NCBI GenBank assembly: GCA_039197915.1
Contig: JBCCTV010000042.1
Coordinates: 1-17,767, forward strand
DNA: 17,767 nucleotides
Direction of reading: 5' to 3'
DNA from: JAJFFW01 sp039197915
GTDB taxonomy: Bacteria > Pseudomonadota > Alphaproteobacteria > Caulobacterales > Parvularculaceae
Part shown: positions 1 to 7,086 of the stretch, piece after piece
Layout: each line of letters starts with the position of its first letter
How positions within the stretch are numbered: the stretch's first letter is position 1
Notes under the pieces: generated by a model
What the model was told of the DNA's origin: nothing
Seen by the model: the letters and a program-made list of their open reading frames with translations, nothing else
Database searches by the model: none
Translations under genes and position numbers: made by a program

Positions 1-420
1 CTTTTCGATACGGTCAAGCTCTTCGTTAGTATAGTCTTTCTCCAAAGCGTTCCGTTTGGCAACTTCTTCCATTAATGCTGGATTGTATCTTCCACAGAGG
101 ACACGCGTTGATGCGTACCACTCAGCGGTAATTTTTGTTTCCGGATCATCATCTGCGACTACACGGTCGCCAACCGACCTTAGGCACTGACAGGTCGCGA
201 TTTCATATTTGTTTAATTCTCTGCTTACGTCTTTTTTTATACTATCAATACACAGACTATGTAGTTGGTCCACAACGGGCACTGATGTCTTTATCGCCTC
301 TTCGTCTTCAGGCGGCGCGCAACCCAAGAGGATCGCGAAAACGCCAATCGCCGCGGTCGCGCCTCCAATTGGCGCACGCATTAGACCGCGTACAGTCTTC
401 TCAAATGTTGATTTAGACAA
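1..420 (-). CDS. Lipoprotein, function unknown (3' end cut by window edge)
   Basis: The minus strand stays open from the window edge up to about 468. A TTG at 420-418 is preceded by GAGGGG with a 6-base spacer, so I take it as the start; the first ATG is at 381. The N-terminus is basic, then hydrophobic, and ends in a lipobox (…AILLGC, Cys34 from the TTG or Cys21 from the ATG) followed by the acidic stretch APPEDEEA. This pattern predicts a lipid-anchored envelope protein with the +2 residue Ala, compatible with outer-membrane sorting. The mature part has further cysteines (LCID, CQC, LCGR), so disulfides or metal binding are possible. The protein continues beyond position 1 and I do not recognise its family. 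Confidence is good that it is coding and a lipoprotein; function is unknown. Confidence 0.7.
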   Translation of the reverse strand, partial: MSKSTFEKTVRGLMRAPIGGATAAIGVFAILLGCAPPEDEEAIKTSVPVVDQLHSLCIDSIKKDVSRELNKYEIATCQCLRSVGDRVVADDDPETKITAEWYASTRVLCGRYNPALMEEVAKRNALEKDYTNEELDRIEK

Positions 421-793
421 TCCGGACCCCTCAATTTCGCTAGTCGAAAGCCCATATTCGCCCGTCAATCATCTCCAATCCCGTTGACGTGTCAAATTGT
501 GAGCGACGTCAGCCTTTCCGGGTAATGGCAGGTTCACGCGGCGACCGGTCAACCCATCCTCTACGCAATGCCACTCTGTCGAAAGGCGTGACCGTTAGAC
601 AACTTGCATCGGGGCTCCCGTCAAGAAGCATAGCCCATCGAGGCTGATCTCACGTCACGGCAATGCGGCTTCGCGAGCGCCAATGCCTATTAGCGGAGAC
701 TTAGCGGGTCGTCATGTTAGACCGCGCAGGCGTTACAATGCGTTGCATGAACAAGAGTCAGGGATTTTCTAGAAGACGACGGCGCCATGCGCT
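421..793. other. Intergenic stretch with no recognisable gene
   Basis: I see no convincing reading frame, RNA gene or repeat here. The region should hold the promoter of the leftward lipoprotein gene. It follows the 3' end of the broken membrane-protein gene and may be decayed accessory DNA like its neighbours. Confidence 0.4.
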
Positions 794-1228
794 TCAATCC
801 CGAGCGGGTCGATCCGCGATCCATAGCGAGACGGCGTAGAACAGGCCGGACGCTAAAGGCAGCGCGCCGAACTGGGCCATCGCTACATATGGACCGAAAA
901 GCGTTCTGTATTCATCCGAGACGAAGACAAAAACTTCAATGGAAGCGCGAACAATCGTCAGCGCAAAGGCGAGCCCTAGCAAGAGGCGCGCAGCGCGTCG
1001 TCGTAAAAGAAGTAATATGCCGCCCAAGAGGCCTGGCAGATTAGGCACCGCTATGGAATAAAACCACCACGACGGAAGAGAGAATGTATAGGCTGCAGAG
1101 AAACTTTCTTCAATAATATAGGGTTACGCTTCTCGCGTTGACGGCGTGTCGAATGAAAGGATTGCAGTTATCGCGTAAACCGCGAATACAAACAGCCCAA
1201 AAAATATAGCGAGCGCCCACTTAAACAC
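794..1228 (-). pseudogene. Small multi-pass membrane protein gene interrupted by an in-frame TAA
   Basis: A GTG at 1228 preceded by a G-rich AAGGGGGG begins MFKWALAIFFGLFVFAVYAI, a clear first membrane segment. After 34 codons the frame meets TAA at 1126-1124. The same frame then continues without a shift through a WWFYSIAVPNLPGLLGG segment and two more hydrophobic stretches to TGA at 794. Read through, the product is about 144 residues with roughly four membrane segments. The LPSWW…AVPNLPGLLG…LLRRRAARLLL pattern resembles small four-helix membrane proteins often labelled 'sugar transporter' or DUF; that family match is from memory and weak. The simplest reading is a nonsense-mutated gene. 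Alternatives are a sequencing error at 1124-1126, or translation of the 3' part from the GTG at 1048. Confidence 0.55.
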
Positions 1229-1251
1229 GATGCCCCCCCTTCGACCGTATC

Positions 1252-1362
1252 CCGTCCGTTGTATGCGCACTAAAGAAACGATCACACTTCGGACAAAGCA
1301 TAACGCTATCGGGCAAGTTCGTCGAGGCGGGTAATTTTGTGGCCTAATATTTTCCTGAAGTC
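1252..1362 (-). mobile_element. IS66-family transposase 3'-end relic (copy A)
   Basis: On the minus strand, 1362-1306 reads DFRKILGHKITRLDELAR then stop. This resembles the extreme C-terminus of IS66-family TnpC transposases, which usually end in a D-x-K-I-x-R-(L/I)-D-E-L-L-P-W pattern. About 50 bases beyond the stop lies CAACGGACGG (minus strand, 1261-1252), which resembles the IS66 terminal repeat. The same landmarks recur in the same order near 2172-2346. Only the tail of the gene survives and it is not functional. It lies in the upstream region of the rightward gene at 1521 and may supply part of that gene's promoter. Confidence 0.5.
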
Positions 1363-1520
1363 CCACGGGTATTAGGGCGAGGCCGGAGCCTAATCTTTTT
1401 CGCCACAATTTCTGCCCGAATTGGTCCTTAATTTCGTCCCATCTTATCGCTGTTCTTGGCGTACCGATCCTCTCGCCGCTAGACTCAAATGTCGAGGGGA
1501 CGCAAAGCAGGAGGGAGAGA

Positions 1521-2114
1521 ATGCACAGCAAAGAAATTACCCGTATACTTTGGTCGAAGCAAAGCAAGCTACTTGCGATTTTTGGGTTCGCCATCTTAGC
1601 GTTTGCAATGACGTCCGTTGCCCAGGCGAAAACCCAAAAGCTACCCGATGACATCAGTGCGTTACCCGACAAGCTGATCAAGTATGAGCATCTGAAAAAC
1701 CAGCGGGCGTCGAATGGTCAACGCTACGACATCAAGGTTCAGTACGGGCGTGCGTCTAGAAAGAGCGGGGGCCGCAAGGGCCGCGAAGCCGTCCGAAAGA
1801 TGATCGCGTTTACCCGCGTCCTCATCAGTAAAGCTGGCGAGAACGATTACCGTAAACCGTCGGCGGATCGACTATCGGAGCTTTTTCCGGGGTCGTTCGT
1901 CTACACCAGCATCAATGGCTCCCAAGCCCGGCGCAACAACCAACCGGTTGTTAGCCTGATTGATCCGGACTCATGCGCGAAAAAGAAATGGCACAAATCG
2001 CGCCAGTTTACGACATTTGTGAAGATGCAGCTGATTATCTGTACAAAGAGGGGGTTCGATTCCGGCCACCGCGCCAAGATTGGCGATAAGATGCTCGTTG
2101 ACACAAAACTCTAA
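1521..2114 (+). CDS. Exported basic protein of unknown function
   Basis: An ATG at 1521 follows a strong ribosome-binding site (AGGAGGGAGAG, 1509-1519), which fixes the start. The 197-residue product has a long positively charged N-region, a hydrophobic core (LLAIFGFAILAFAM) and a cleavage-like SVAQA|KTQ near residue 36, so it is probably secreted to the periplasm. The mature part is Lys/Arg-rich and has two cysteines about 20 residues apart near the C-terminus (DSCAKKKW and IICTKRG), which could form a disulfide. I recognise no family. The gene stands alone between two IS66 3'-end relics, consistent with acquired DNA. The good ribosome-binding site and signal peptide argue that it is a real gene. 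Confidence 0.65.
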   Translation: MHSKEITRILWSKQSKLLAIFGFAILAFAMTSVAQAKTQKLPDDISALPDKLIKYEHLKNQRASNGQRYDIKVQYGRASRKSGGRKGREAVRKMIAFTRVLISKAGENDYRKPSADRLSELFPGSFVYTSINGSQARRNNQPVVSLIDPDSCAKKKWHKSRQFTTFVKMQLIICTKRGFDSGHRAKIGDKMLVDTKL

Positions 2115-2171
2115 CGAGGTTGTTGGACGCGGCGTATAGCCAACAAAGCTCGACTATTCCGCTTAGGGCGA

Positions 2172-2346
2172 CCGTCCGTTGAACGCAGCCGACCGCGCAA
2201 GAAAGAACTAAGTTACGCGCTTGTGCGGCGTCGCGCTATCAGGGGTGTTCGTCGAGGCAGGTGATCTTGCAGTCGCCGATCTGGCTGAGAACCCCGGTCA
2301 GTCAGGCCCGTGGATCGACGTCGATAAACTTGGTAGTTTCGATCAG
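2172..2346 (-). mobile_element. IS66-family transposase 3'-end relic (copy B)
   Basis: The minus strand from 2346 reads LIETTKFIDVDPRA, then a TGA where a Trp codon is expected, then LTGVLSQIGDCKIT and CLDE before two stops. IS66 TnpC proteins typically end ...SLIETAKLNGVDPxAWLxDVLxRIxDxKIxRLDELLPW, so the match covers about 35 residues in one frame. Beyond the stop, CAACGGACGG (minus strand, 2181-2172) resembles the IS66 end. Copies A and B share CCGTCCGTTG, CGCTATC and GTTCGTCGAGGC in the same order. The rest of the element, including the helper genes tnpA and tnpB, is absent. The Trp-to-stop change and the missing body show that it is dead. Confidence 0.65.
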
Positions 2347-2477
2347 GGGAAAGCCGTTTGAGATATCGCCAAGGACTAGTCAGCATACATCGCGAAAACG
2401 AAGGGGCCAGCGAACGCTAAATAGCATTGGTTAAAGGCTCTTTTTGTATACAAGGATGCGAGTGAAATTGCCGCGCG

Positions 2478-2524
2478 CCACCAGAACGCCAATCGTTTAT
2501 CGAAGAATTAAAGCGTTCTGGTGG
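2478..2524. terminator. Perfect 12-bp inverted repeat between converging genes
   Basis: CCACCAGAACGC (2478-2489) and GCGTTCTGGTGG (2513-2524) are perfect reverse complements separated by 23 bases. The repeat lies just beyond the 3' end of the leftward gene at 2544. A bidirectional terminator is plausible, but there is no T-run on either side and the loop is long. It could equally be a transposon end or a protein-binding site. Confidence 0.35.
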
Positions 2525-2543
2525 TTACTTACTCACTCCATCT

Positions 2544-3566
2544 TTACGCCGCCGCACGCACCGGAATGTGAACAAATCGCCTAGACCAACTCATCCGACC
2601 CGCGACCTGAGATAACGAAATAGACTCCACTTTCGGTGTCATTCGATTTGTTCGGATCCATCGGAGTGCAAACGGCGCAGCTCCTGTCAAGAAAAGCCAA
2701 ATTGCGCCGGGCACGGGTATGACTTCAAGAGGCGGAGGCGTGTACCGATTATTGACTATTCGCGGCTCGTTAATCAAAACCGTGAAGCCTTCGGGTAGGT
2801 CAAACACCGGTCTGTCTGTGGCAAACGAGAAACTTCTTGTTGCGGACGATCGACTGAAGCCGCCTTTCCCGTCAAGCTGTCCACTCGCGCTGCTATTGAG
2901 GAAAAAACTGAAGCTAACACTATCTCCGTCCCTAACCATAATCGTTCCGGTCTTCAGGTCATCGCCTTGCAAACTAATGTTTTGGGACTCGCCAGGGTTT
3001 ACACGCGCTGAAATGATTTCTTCAGAAGATTCGGTGCCGCCGCCTTGAATCCTGCCGAGCGAATAGCCCAATCGCAAGCTAGACGAGATGACTTGCCCGG
3101 GGTTGAGAAATTGCTCTGTCTCAGGATCAAGCAAAATTTGGCTTGTTGCGCTGACGGCGCCGCTTGCACTTAAGTTGATAGAAAACGGCACAAGCTCGTT
3201 GGACGGAGCGTTCGACGTTGAGGCGATCTGCAGTTGATAAACCAAAGACGCTCCTGCTGAGGCCCCGCCACTCTGGAGCGTTGTGTCCTCATCGCCGCCT
3301 GTGTTTTCAATCGACGCACTCGTGCGCAATACGCCGCCGCCAGCTGATGCAAAGGCCGATGCCGTGCAGGGCGTGCGCCCTTCTTCAACGCCGCTGGCGG
3401 ATGCCGTGCGAGACGTCGCATTTGCTGATAGAACATCGGTGTCAGAACGTTGTGTTCCGCCGCAACGAGCGCTCACAGAAACCGTCTGAAACGCCGAATT
3501 CAGCGTCGCTGCATGCGCAGGAGCGCCGATCAGGCTTAAAACAATAAAACAGCAGAAAACGCGCAT
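2544..3566 (-). CDS. Secreted protein with PEP-CTERM-like (VPxPG) sorting signal
   Basis: I choose the ATG at 3566 because AAGGGG lies 6 bases upstream and a textbook signal peptide follows at once (MRVFCCFIVLSLIGAPAHA, cut near residue 19); the frame is open to 3668 but without a better start. The 340-residue product is rich in Ser, Ala, Gly and Thr and reads like a β-sandwich surface protein. Near residues 282-305 it has VIPVPGAIWLFLTGAA followed by a basic RWIR, the pattern of a PEP-CTERM/VPLPA-CTERM signal: a proline motif, a membrane helix, then an arginine cluster, normally cut by an exosortase-type peptidase. Unusually, about 35 more residues follow the basic cluster, whereas such proteins normally end there. 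No exosortase is in the window. The LuxR-type gene lies 130 bp upstream on the same strand and may control it. Confidence 0.7.
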   Translation of the reverse strand: MRVFCCFIVLSLIGAPAHAATLNSAFQTVSVSARCGGTQRSDTDVLSANATSRTASASGVEEGRTPCTASAFASAGGGVLRTSASIENTGGDEDTTLQSGGASAGASLVYQLQIASTSNAPSNELVPFSINLSASGAVSATSQILLDPETEQFLNPGQVISSSLRLGYSLGRIQGGGTESSEEIISARVNPGESQNISLQGDDLKTGTIMVRDGDSVSFSFFLNSSASGQLDGKGGFSRSSATRSFSFATDRPVFDLPEGFTVLINEPRIVNNRYTPPPLEVIPVPGAIWLFLTGAAPFALRWIRTNRMTPKVESISLSQVAGRMSWSRRFVHIPVRAAA

Positions 3567-3696
3567 AAAAAACCCCTTTGCCATCGGTGTGACGATCGTT
3601 GTGCGTGTGGACGAAGGGTGCAATGGCGCCAGGCCGCCGCTTTTGGGGGATTTCGGCACGAGTTCCACGCCGTAAGTCTTTTAGATGCGACAAACT

Positions 3697-4857
3697 CTAC
3701 AGGAAGACTAATGCGTTCAGCGCACTCGCCTTATAGATTGCAGACGCTGTTGTTTTCGCCTTGAGCTTGCGCCTGGCGGAGGCCGTGAGTTTTCCAAATG
3801 CGCGTATACTGAGTTTCATCTCCTCAGCCGCCGCTGATGTTTCAAGACCCCGCGCAAGCGCCGACAAAGCGTCGCGCTCACGAATTGTCAGATCGGCCAT
3901 CGCAGCGAGCGTCCCGCCTGTTATCGCGGCGCCATGGACAAGCATGCCCGCTGAACGAATTTCATCCGCATGGCGCTTTATTGGTGCAATACCGTCTTTG
4001 TCCCCAAGGGTAAGTGCAAACCCCGTGAAGCCGCCGCCGGACGGAAAGCCAAACGCCACTGCGGCCGCCACGTCATACGCGCGACAAGCGGTTGCGAAGG
4101 GCCGCGCATGTTCCGGCAGGGCGTTTTCTTCCGTAAACGTCATAGAGGCGATTTCACTGGGGGCGTTGAAAAGCGATAGCGCCATTGGTTGAGCCGCTAG
4201 GCCGCCCGCAGCGAAAAACGATTCTTGAAGCGCCGGGGGCGCCTCGAAGCAGTCCCAAACGTCATTCGCCAGGAAGCCCCGCACGGAAAGCGGCACAAAG
4301 GCATAGTAGATATGACGAACACCGTAGGGCGAAAGATAGTTTCTTAAGTGGCGGAGCTGCGCGTTGATGGTGCTGGCTGTCTGAAGTTGACCTGCAAGCT
4401 TTGAACGGTCGCCAACCTCCGCCTCCGGCGACAGAACCGGGTTCCAGCAGCCGAACGCAATTTCTTGTTCACTGGTGCGCCGCGACGCCATCATCGCGCA
4501 CAACGACAACGTATCCGGCGCGCCCACCTTCTCACGCAACGCGGCGATGTGCTTTTCCGCAGTCGACGGGGCGATGCCGAGCTCAACCGCCAGGTCCGAG
4601 GGGTGAACGCCTGCGATCAGTAACGATGCGCATTGCGCCTGTCGGTCCGTCAACGTGTGCTTTGCAACAAACGCCGGGTCTAACGCAACTTGCCCTGCGC
4701 CGGTGCCGTGGAGGGTTTTGTTTTGATCTACGCGTAACACAGCCGGCGTTCCCTCGTCCGCAGCATCATACCCGGGTGGTCGACCAGCGACGTTCAAAGC
4801 GCCAATACTCGACGATCCATCGACACTTTTATTGCAAAAAAAATCGCCAAGTCTCAA
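3697..4857 (-). CDS. LuxR-type regulator with an HTH at both ends
   Basis: This 386-residue protein has two LuxR/GerE-like helix-turn-helix regions. The first (about 68-123) reads LTDRQAQCASLLIAGVHPSD…APSTAEKHIAALREKVGA, with the normal spacing of a GerE domain. The second (about 320-386) reads LTIRERDALSALARG…KLSIRAF…ARRKLKAKTTASA and ends the protein. Between them, residues about 155-305 resemble the α/β autoinducer-binding domain of quorum-sensing LuxR proteins (YYAFVP, then GFPSGGGFTGFALTLG). Typical LuxR regulators have only the C-terminal HTH. The start is uncertain: the TTG at 4857 has no clear ribosome-binding site, while a GTG at 4740 has GAGGGA 9 bases upstream and keeps both HTHs. 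It probably regulates the sorting-signal protein downstream and perhaps itself. Whether the central domain binds a ligand cannot be read from sequence. Confidence 0.75.
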   Translation of the reverse strand: MRLGDFFCNKSVDGSSSIGALNVAGRPPGYDAADEGTPAVLRVDQNKTLHGTGAGQVALDPAFVAKHTLTDRQAQCASLLIAGVHPSDLAVELGIAPSTAEKHIAALREKVGAPDTLSLCAMMASRRTSEQEIAFGCWNPVLSPEAEVGDRSKLAGQLQTASTINAQLRHLRNYLSPYGVRHIYYAFVPLSVRGFLANDVWDCFEAPPALQESFFAAGGLAAQPMALSLFNAPSEIASMTFTEENALPEHARPFATACRAYDVAAAVAFGFPSGGGFTGFALTLGDKDGIAPIKRHADEIRSAGMLVHGAAITGGTLAAMADLTIRERDALSALARGLETSAAAEEMKLSIRAFGKLTASARRKLKAKTTASAIYKASALNALVFL

Positions 4858-4941
4858 AGGTCTGGCAGTCCATTAAGGGTGGGTTGAAATCGCCCGTTCA
4901 AGCGCGTGGAAGAATTCGTGGCCACATTCCCGGTCTCGCGC

Positions 4942-5281
4942 TCACGCTAAGCGGATCCAAATGAAAGCGATTACGAAACCAAGCCACCAATTGATGCAGC
5001 AACTGCCACCGCCCCGAAAGATGATGTCCGGCGTATACGCTTCGTAGGCGTACCAACACTCGAAACCCAACATGGTAAATAGACTAGCGTCGATCCATAC
5101 GCGAATAACGGCGCACCAAGCGCAACGTCGCAACTAAAGGTGTACGGCACATATTGATACCGATCCATATCGCAGCGACGGTGATCAGCATCACGACATC
5201 GCCTGTCCTAAGAGGGTCTTCGTCGGAATCTTGAGTGACTTTTGTCTCGCCTCGAGAGCTTCGCAAAAGGTCGATGATCAC
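4942..5281 (-). pseudogene. Probable frameshifted small membrane protein gene
   Basis: From a GTG at 5281 one frame encodes an acidic N-terminus and a membrane segment (VVMLITVAAIWIGINMC), stopping at 5084. An overlapping frame, with no start of its own in a sensible place, encodes WIDASLFTMLGFECWYAYEA… and a second hydrophobic segment (WWLGFVIAFIWIRLA), stopping at 4942. Joining them near 5100-5135 with a single frameshift gives a protein of about 110 residues with two or three membrane segments. I recognise no family and no strong ribosome-binding site precedes the GTG. It may be a decayed gene, a sequencing error, or non-coding sequence that happens to be hydrophobic. The stretch 4858-4941 next to it, upstream of the LuxR gene, shows nothing I can name. 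Confidence 0.35.
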
Positions 5282-5597
5282 CTGATCAGGAGTGATCCGT
5301 CAGTCGTGGTTTTAGCGGCTTGCATGGGGCTGGTTGTGGCCAGTTGTGGATCGAGGAACTTCCGATTAGGCGCGTTGCGAAGAAATGTGGGATGCGGCGT
5401 TCTCATACAGAACGAAGTGGTCATAAGAGGCTCAGGTATTCTTTAAAGCAGGAGCCGCCACATCTATCAAAGAGGTTGCTTTCAATGCTTTAGAGCTTGA
5501 TCGGACATTGCAATTTTTTTGGGTGGAATTGCGCTCGGACATCGCCCCTGAAACGGTTTTATCTCCTAGCCTTCGCAGCGCAGACCTAAGGCGCGCG
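5282..5597. other. Intergenic stretch with no supported gene
   Basis: Short frames exist on both strands but none has a start with a ribosome-binding site or a recognisable product. It follows the stop of the leftward dehydrogenase gene. I found no hairpin strong enough to call a terminator. Confidence 0.35.
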
Positions 5598-6569
5598 TTA
5601 GCCAGCGGCAACGGGGCGAAAGACTTTGTCATCGACGACGATGTAATCTTGCGCGAGATCCATCGCCTTGTCCCAAAGGCGCCCCGCAAGCATCATGTCG
5701 TTGACCAACGGATGATCCTGCGGCTCTTTTGTATTGCTGTCCGCGAAGTGCTTTCCGGTGACGCCCTGAATGCTCGGGTGCGCAGAGACATAGCAGTGTG
5801 TGGCCGCGCCTTGGGCGATGGTCCGCAACCACGGCTTCGCGAATAAAGAGATCATCTTTACGACAATGCTCTCAGTATCGCTTGCGAGGTTCGTTTTGAT
5901 GACGCCCGGGTGAATCGAGTTCGCAGTAACGCCAGATCCGTCTAAGCGTTTTGCAAGTTCCTTGCTGAGAAGCATAACCGCGAGCTTTGAATGTCCGTAT
6001 GCGTTAAGAGGCACATACCCCTCGCTAAAATCGAGGTCTTCAAACTGGATGCCCGTTTTCTTTGGCGCGGTCGCGTAGCCCTCGCTTGCAACGAGCGCAA
6101 TGCGCGCGTTCTTCGCTGCTTTTATCTGTTCTAAAAGCTGATTAATCAGCACGAAATGCCCGAGGAAATTGACTGCGAATTGAATCTCTAGGGGTTCTTT
6201 ATAATTATCGACAACCGTGTACGGAGGACACATAATACCAGCATTCGTCAACACGACATCGATTGCAGGGAACTGCGCTTTGATATCCTTCGCGCATGCA
6301 AGTATCGATTGCGGGTCCGCTAAATTGCATGCGAGCGGCGTCGTGTGTCCACCCGCTTCGGCGCAAGCCGCCGTTGCGGCCTCTAGCGTTCGGTCGAGCC
6401 CAATCACGTGTGCGCCGCGCTTTGCGAGCACGCGCATCGCCTCTTTGCCAAGCCCAGAAGCGACGCCTGTTATGAGGATCACTTTGCCTGCGAGGTCGAC
6501 CCCGTCGGTGACGTCTTCAGCTGTGGATTTCCGCGTGAACCCGGAGGTGTTTGCTTGCTGCACGGCCAT
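5598..6569 (-). CDS. Short-chain dehydrogenase/reductase
   Basis: The ATG at 6569 has AAGGGAG about 6 bases upstream; the 29 codons of open frame before it lack such a site. The 323-residue product is a classical SDR. It has the nucleotide-binding TGVASGLG (34-41), NAG (109-111), the structural Asn in FAVNFLGH (N134), a catalytic Ser in VASEGYA (S162) and YGHSK (Y191, K195), then the HPG motif at 220-222. The arrangement, with an extra C-terminal part of about 90 residues and the NYKEPLEIQFAVNFLGHF segment, resembles the retinol-dehydrogenase/WW-oxidoreductase-like branch, which uses NADP(H) on alcohols, aldehydes or ketones. The substrate cannot be told. It has no signal peptide, so it is cytosolic. 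It stands alone, with IS3 debris upstream. Confidence 0.88.
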   Translation of the reverse strand: MAVQQANTSGFTRKSTAEDVTDGVDLAGKVILITGVASGLGKEAMRVLAKRGAHVIGLDRTLEAATAACAEAGGHTTPLACNLADPQSILACAKDIKAQFPAIDVVLTNAGIMCPPYTVVDNYKEPLEIQFAVNFLGHFVLINQLLEQIKAAKNARIALVASEGYATAPKKTGIQFEDLDFSEGYVPLNAYGHSKLAVMLLSKELAKRLDGSGVTANSIHPGVIKTNLASDTESIVVKMISLFAKPWLRTIAQGAATHCYVSAHPSIQGVTGKHFADSNTKEPQDHPLVNDMMLAGRLWDKAMDLAQDYIVVDDKVFRPVAAG

Positions 6570-6750
6570 ATCGGACTCCCTTATTCGATGTGTTATCGGC
6601 CATTCGACCGCTCGGTACTTGCGCCGATGCTTAGATCGCGATCCGCCTGAAGGCAACGTGTGTCATGCGGAATCAATCCTTGAAATTGGTAGTCCTATTA
6701 TCGGACGCGCCTCGGTTTAATGGAGAGCCGGTTCCCTACGCAGCTATTCC

Positions 6751-6966
6751 CTAATAAGCAATCGGTGATTGATAACGGAGCGCTGAAGGTCGTCTGACGG
6801 GGTTTTAAAAGCCGTCGATATACTGAGCGATGTCCTTGGTCGCTTCGATGCATGACGCGAAACTCATTTGCCAAACGAGTTCCGCTTTCCTCGTCGTTAA
6901 GCAAGGTTTCGACGACCACGTTGTCGCAAGAGTTTCCTTTGCCGTAAATTGACGCAACCATGCCGG
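6751..6966 (-). mobile_element. IS3-family transposase (OrfB) C-terminal relic, frameshifted
   Basis: The minus strand first reads GMVASIYGKGNSCDNVVVET, matching the IS3-family integrase-core motif usually seen as S-M-S-x-K-G-N-C-x-D-N-A-x-x-E-S/T. After a frameshift near 6895 it continues KAELVWQMSFAS, EATKDIAQYIDGF, a stop where Tyr is expected, then NPVRRPSALRYQSPIAY and a final stop. The usual tail is R-Y-I-D-G-F-Y-N-P-x-R-R-H-S-A-L-G-Y-x-S-P. The catalytic Glu is present in the fragment, but the two Asp residues of the DDE triad, OrfA and the other end of the element are missing. It is an inactive remnant between the dehydrogenase and the VOC gene. Confidence 0.75.
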
Positions 6967-7042
6967 TCTGCGTGGGCACCGTTCGCTAATCGACAGACGA
7001 ATTTAGATATCCGCGAACGCCGTAACCGCGCAAAGCCTGGGG

Positions 7043-7076
7043 CTTACGAGCCGGCAGGGGTTTGCCGGCTCGTAAG
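7043..7076. terminator. Perfect 14-bp hairpin downstream of the VOC gene
   Basis: CTTACGAGCCGGCA (7043-7056) and TGCCGGCTCGTAAG (7063-7076) pair perfectly around a 6-base loop. The hairpin begins 10 bases beyond the stop of the leftward VOC gene. Position and strength suggest a transcription terminator, though no T-run follows on the minus strand. Confidence 0.6.
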
Positions 7077-7086
7077 ACGCCGTACC

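Noticed and set aside
1343..1394. Three CCTAAT/ATTAGG words in alternating orientation that might form an operator for the gene at 1521.
   Set aside because: The words are only 6-7 bases, AT-rich, and partly inside the IS66 relic; chance is a sufficient explanation.
1124..1681. A 185-codon minus-strand frame overlapping the start of the exported-protein gene.
   Set aside because: Only its last 34 codons look like protein, and these belong to the membrane-protein gene starting at 1228. The rest is antisense to the rightward gene and its leader.
2046..2080. A GGTTCGATTCC string followed by a CCA, resembling the T-arm and 3' end of a tRNA.
   Set aside because: The T-stem does not pair fully, no matching 5' acceptor strand or anticodon arm lies upstream, and the sequence is inside the well-supported gene at 1521-2114.
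4401..4964. A 187-codon plus-strand frame opposite the LuxR-type gene.
   Set aside because: The product is Pro/Arg-rich with no domain and no ribosome-binding site, while the opposite strand has two clear HTH domains.
5231..5446. A plus-strand frame with a hydrophobic, cysteine-ending segment that could be read as a small lipoprotein.
   Set aside because: The segment is about 30 residues from the start, lacks a ribosome-binding site, and overlaps the membrane-protein remnant on the other strand.
6217..6720. A 167-codon plus-strand frame opposite the dehydrogenase.
   Set aside because: The minus strand carries all SDR motifs in order; this frame is a shadow.
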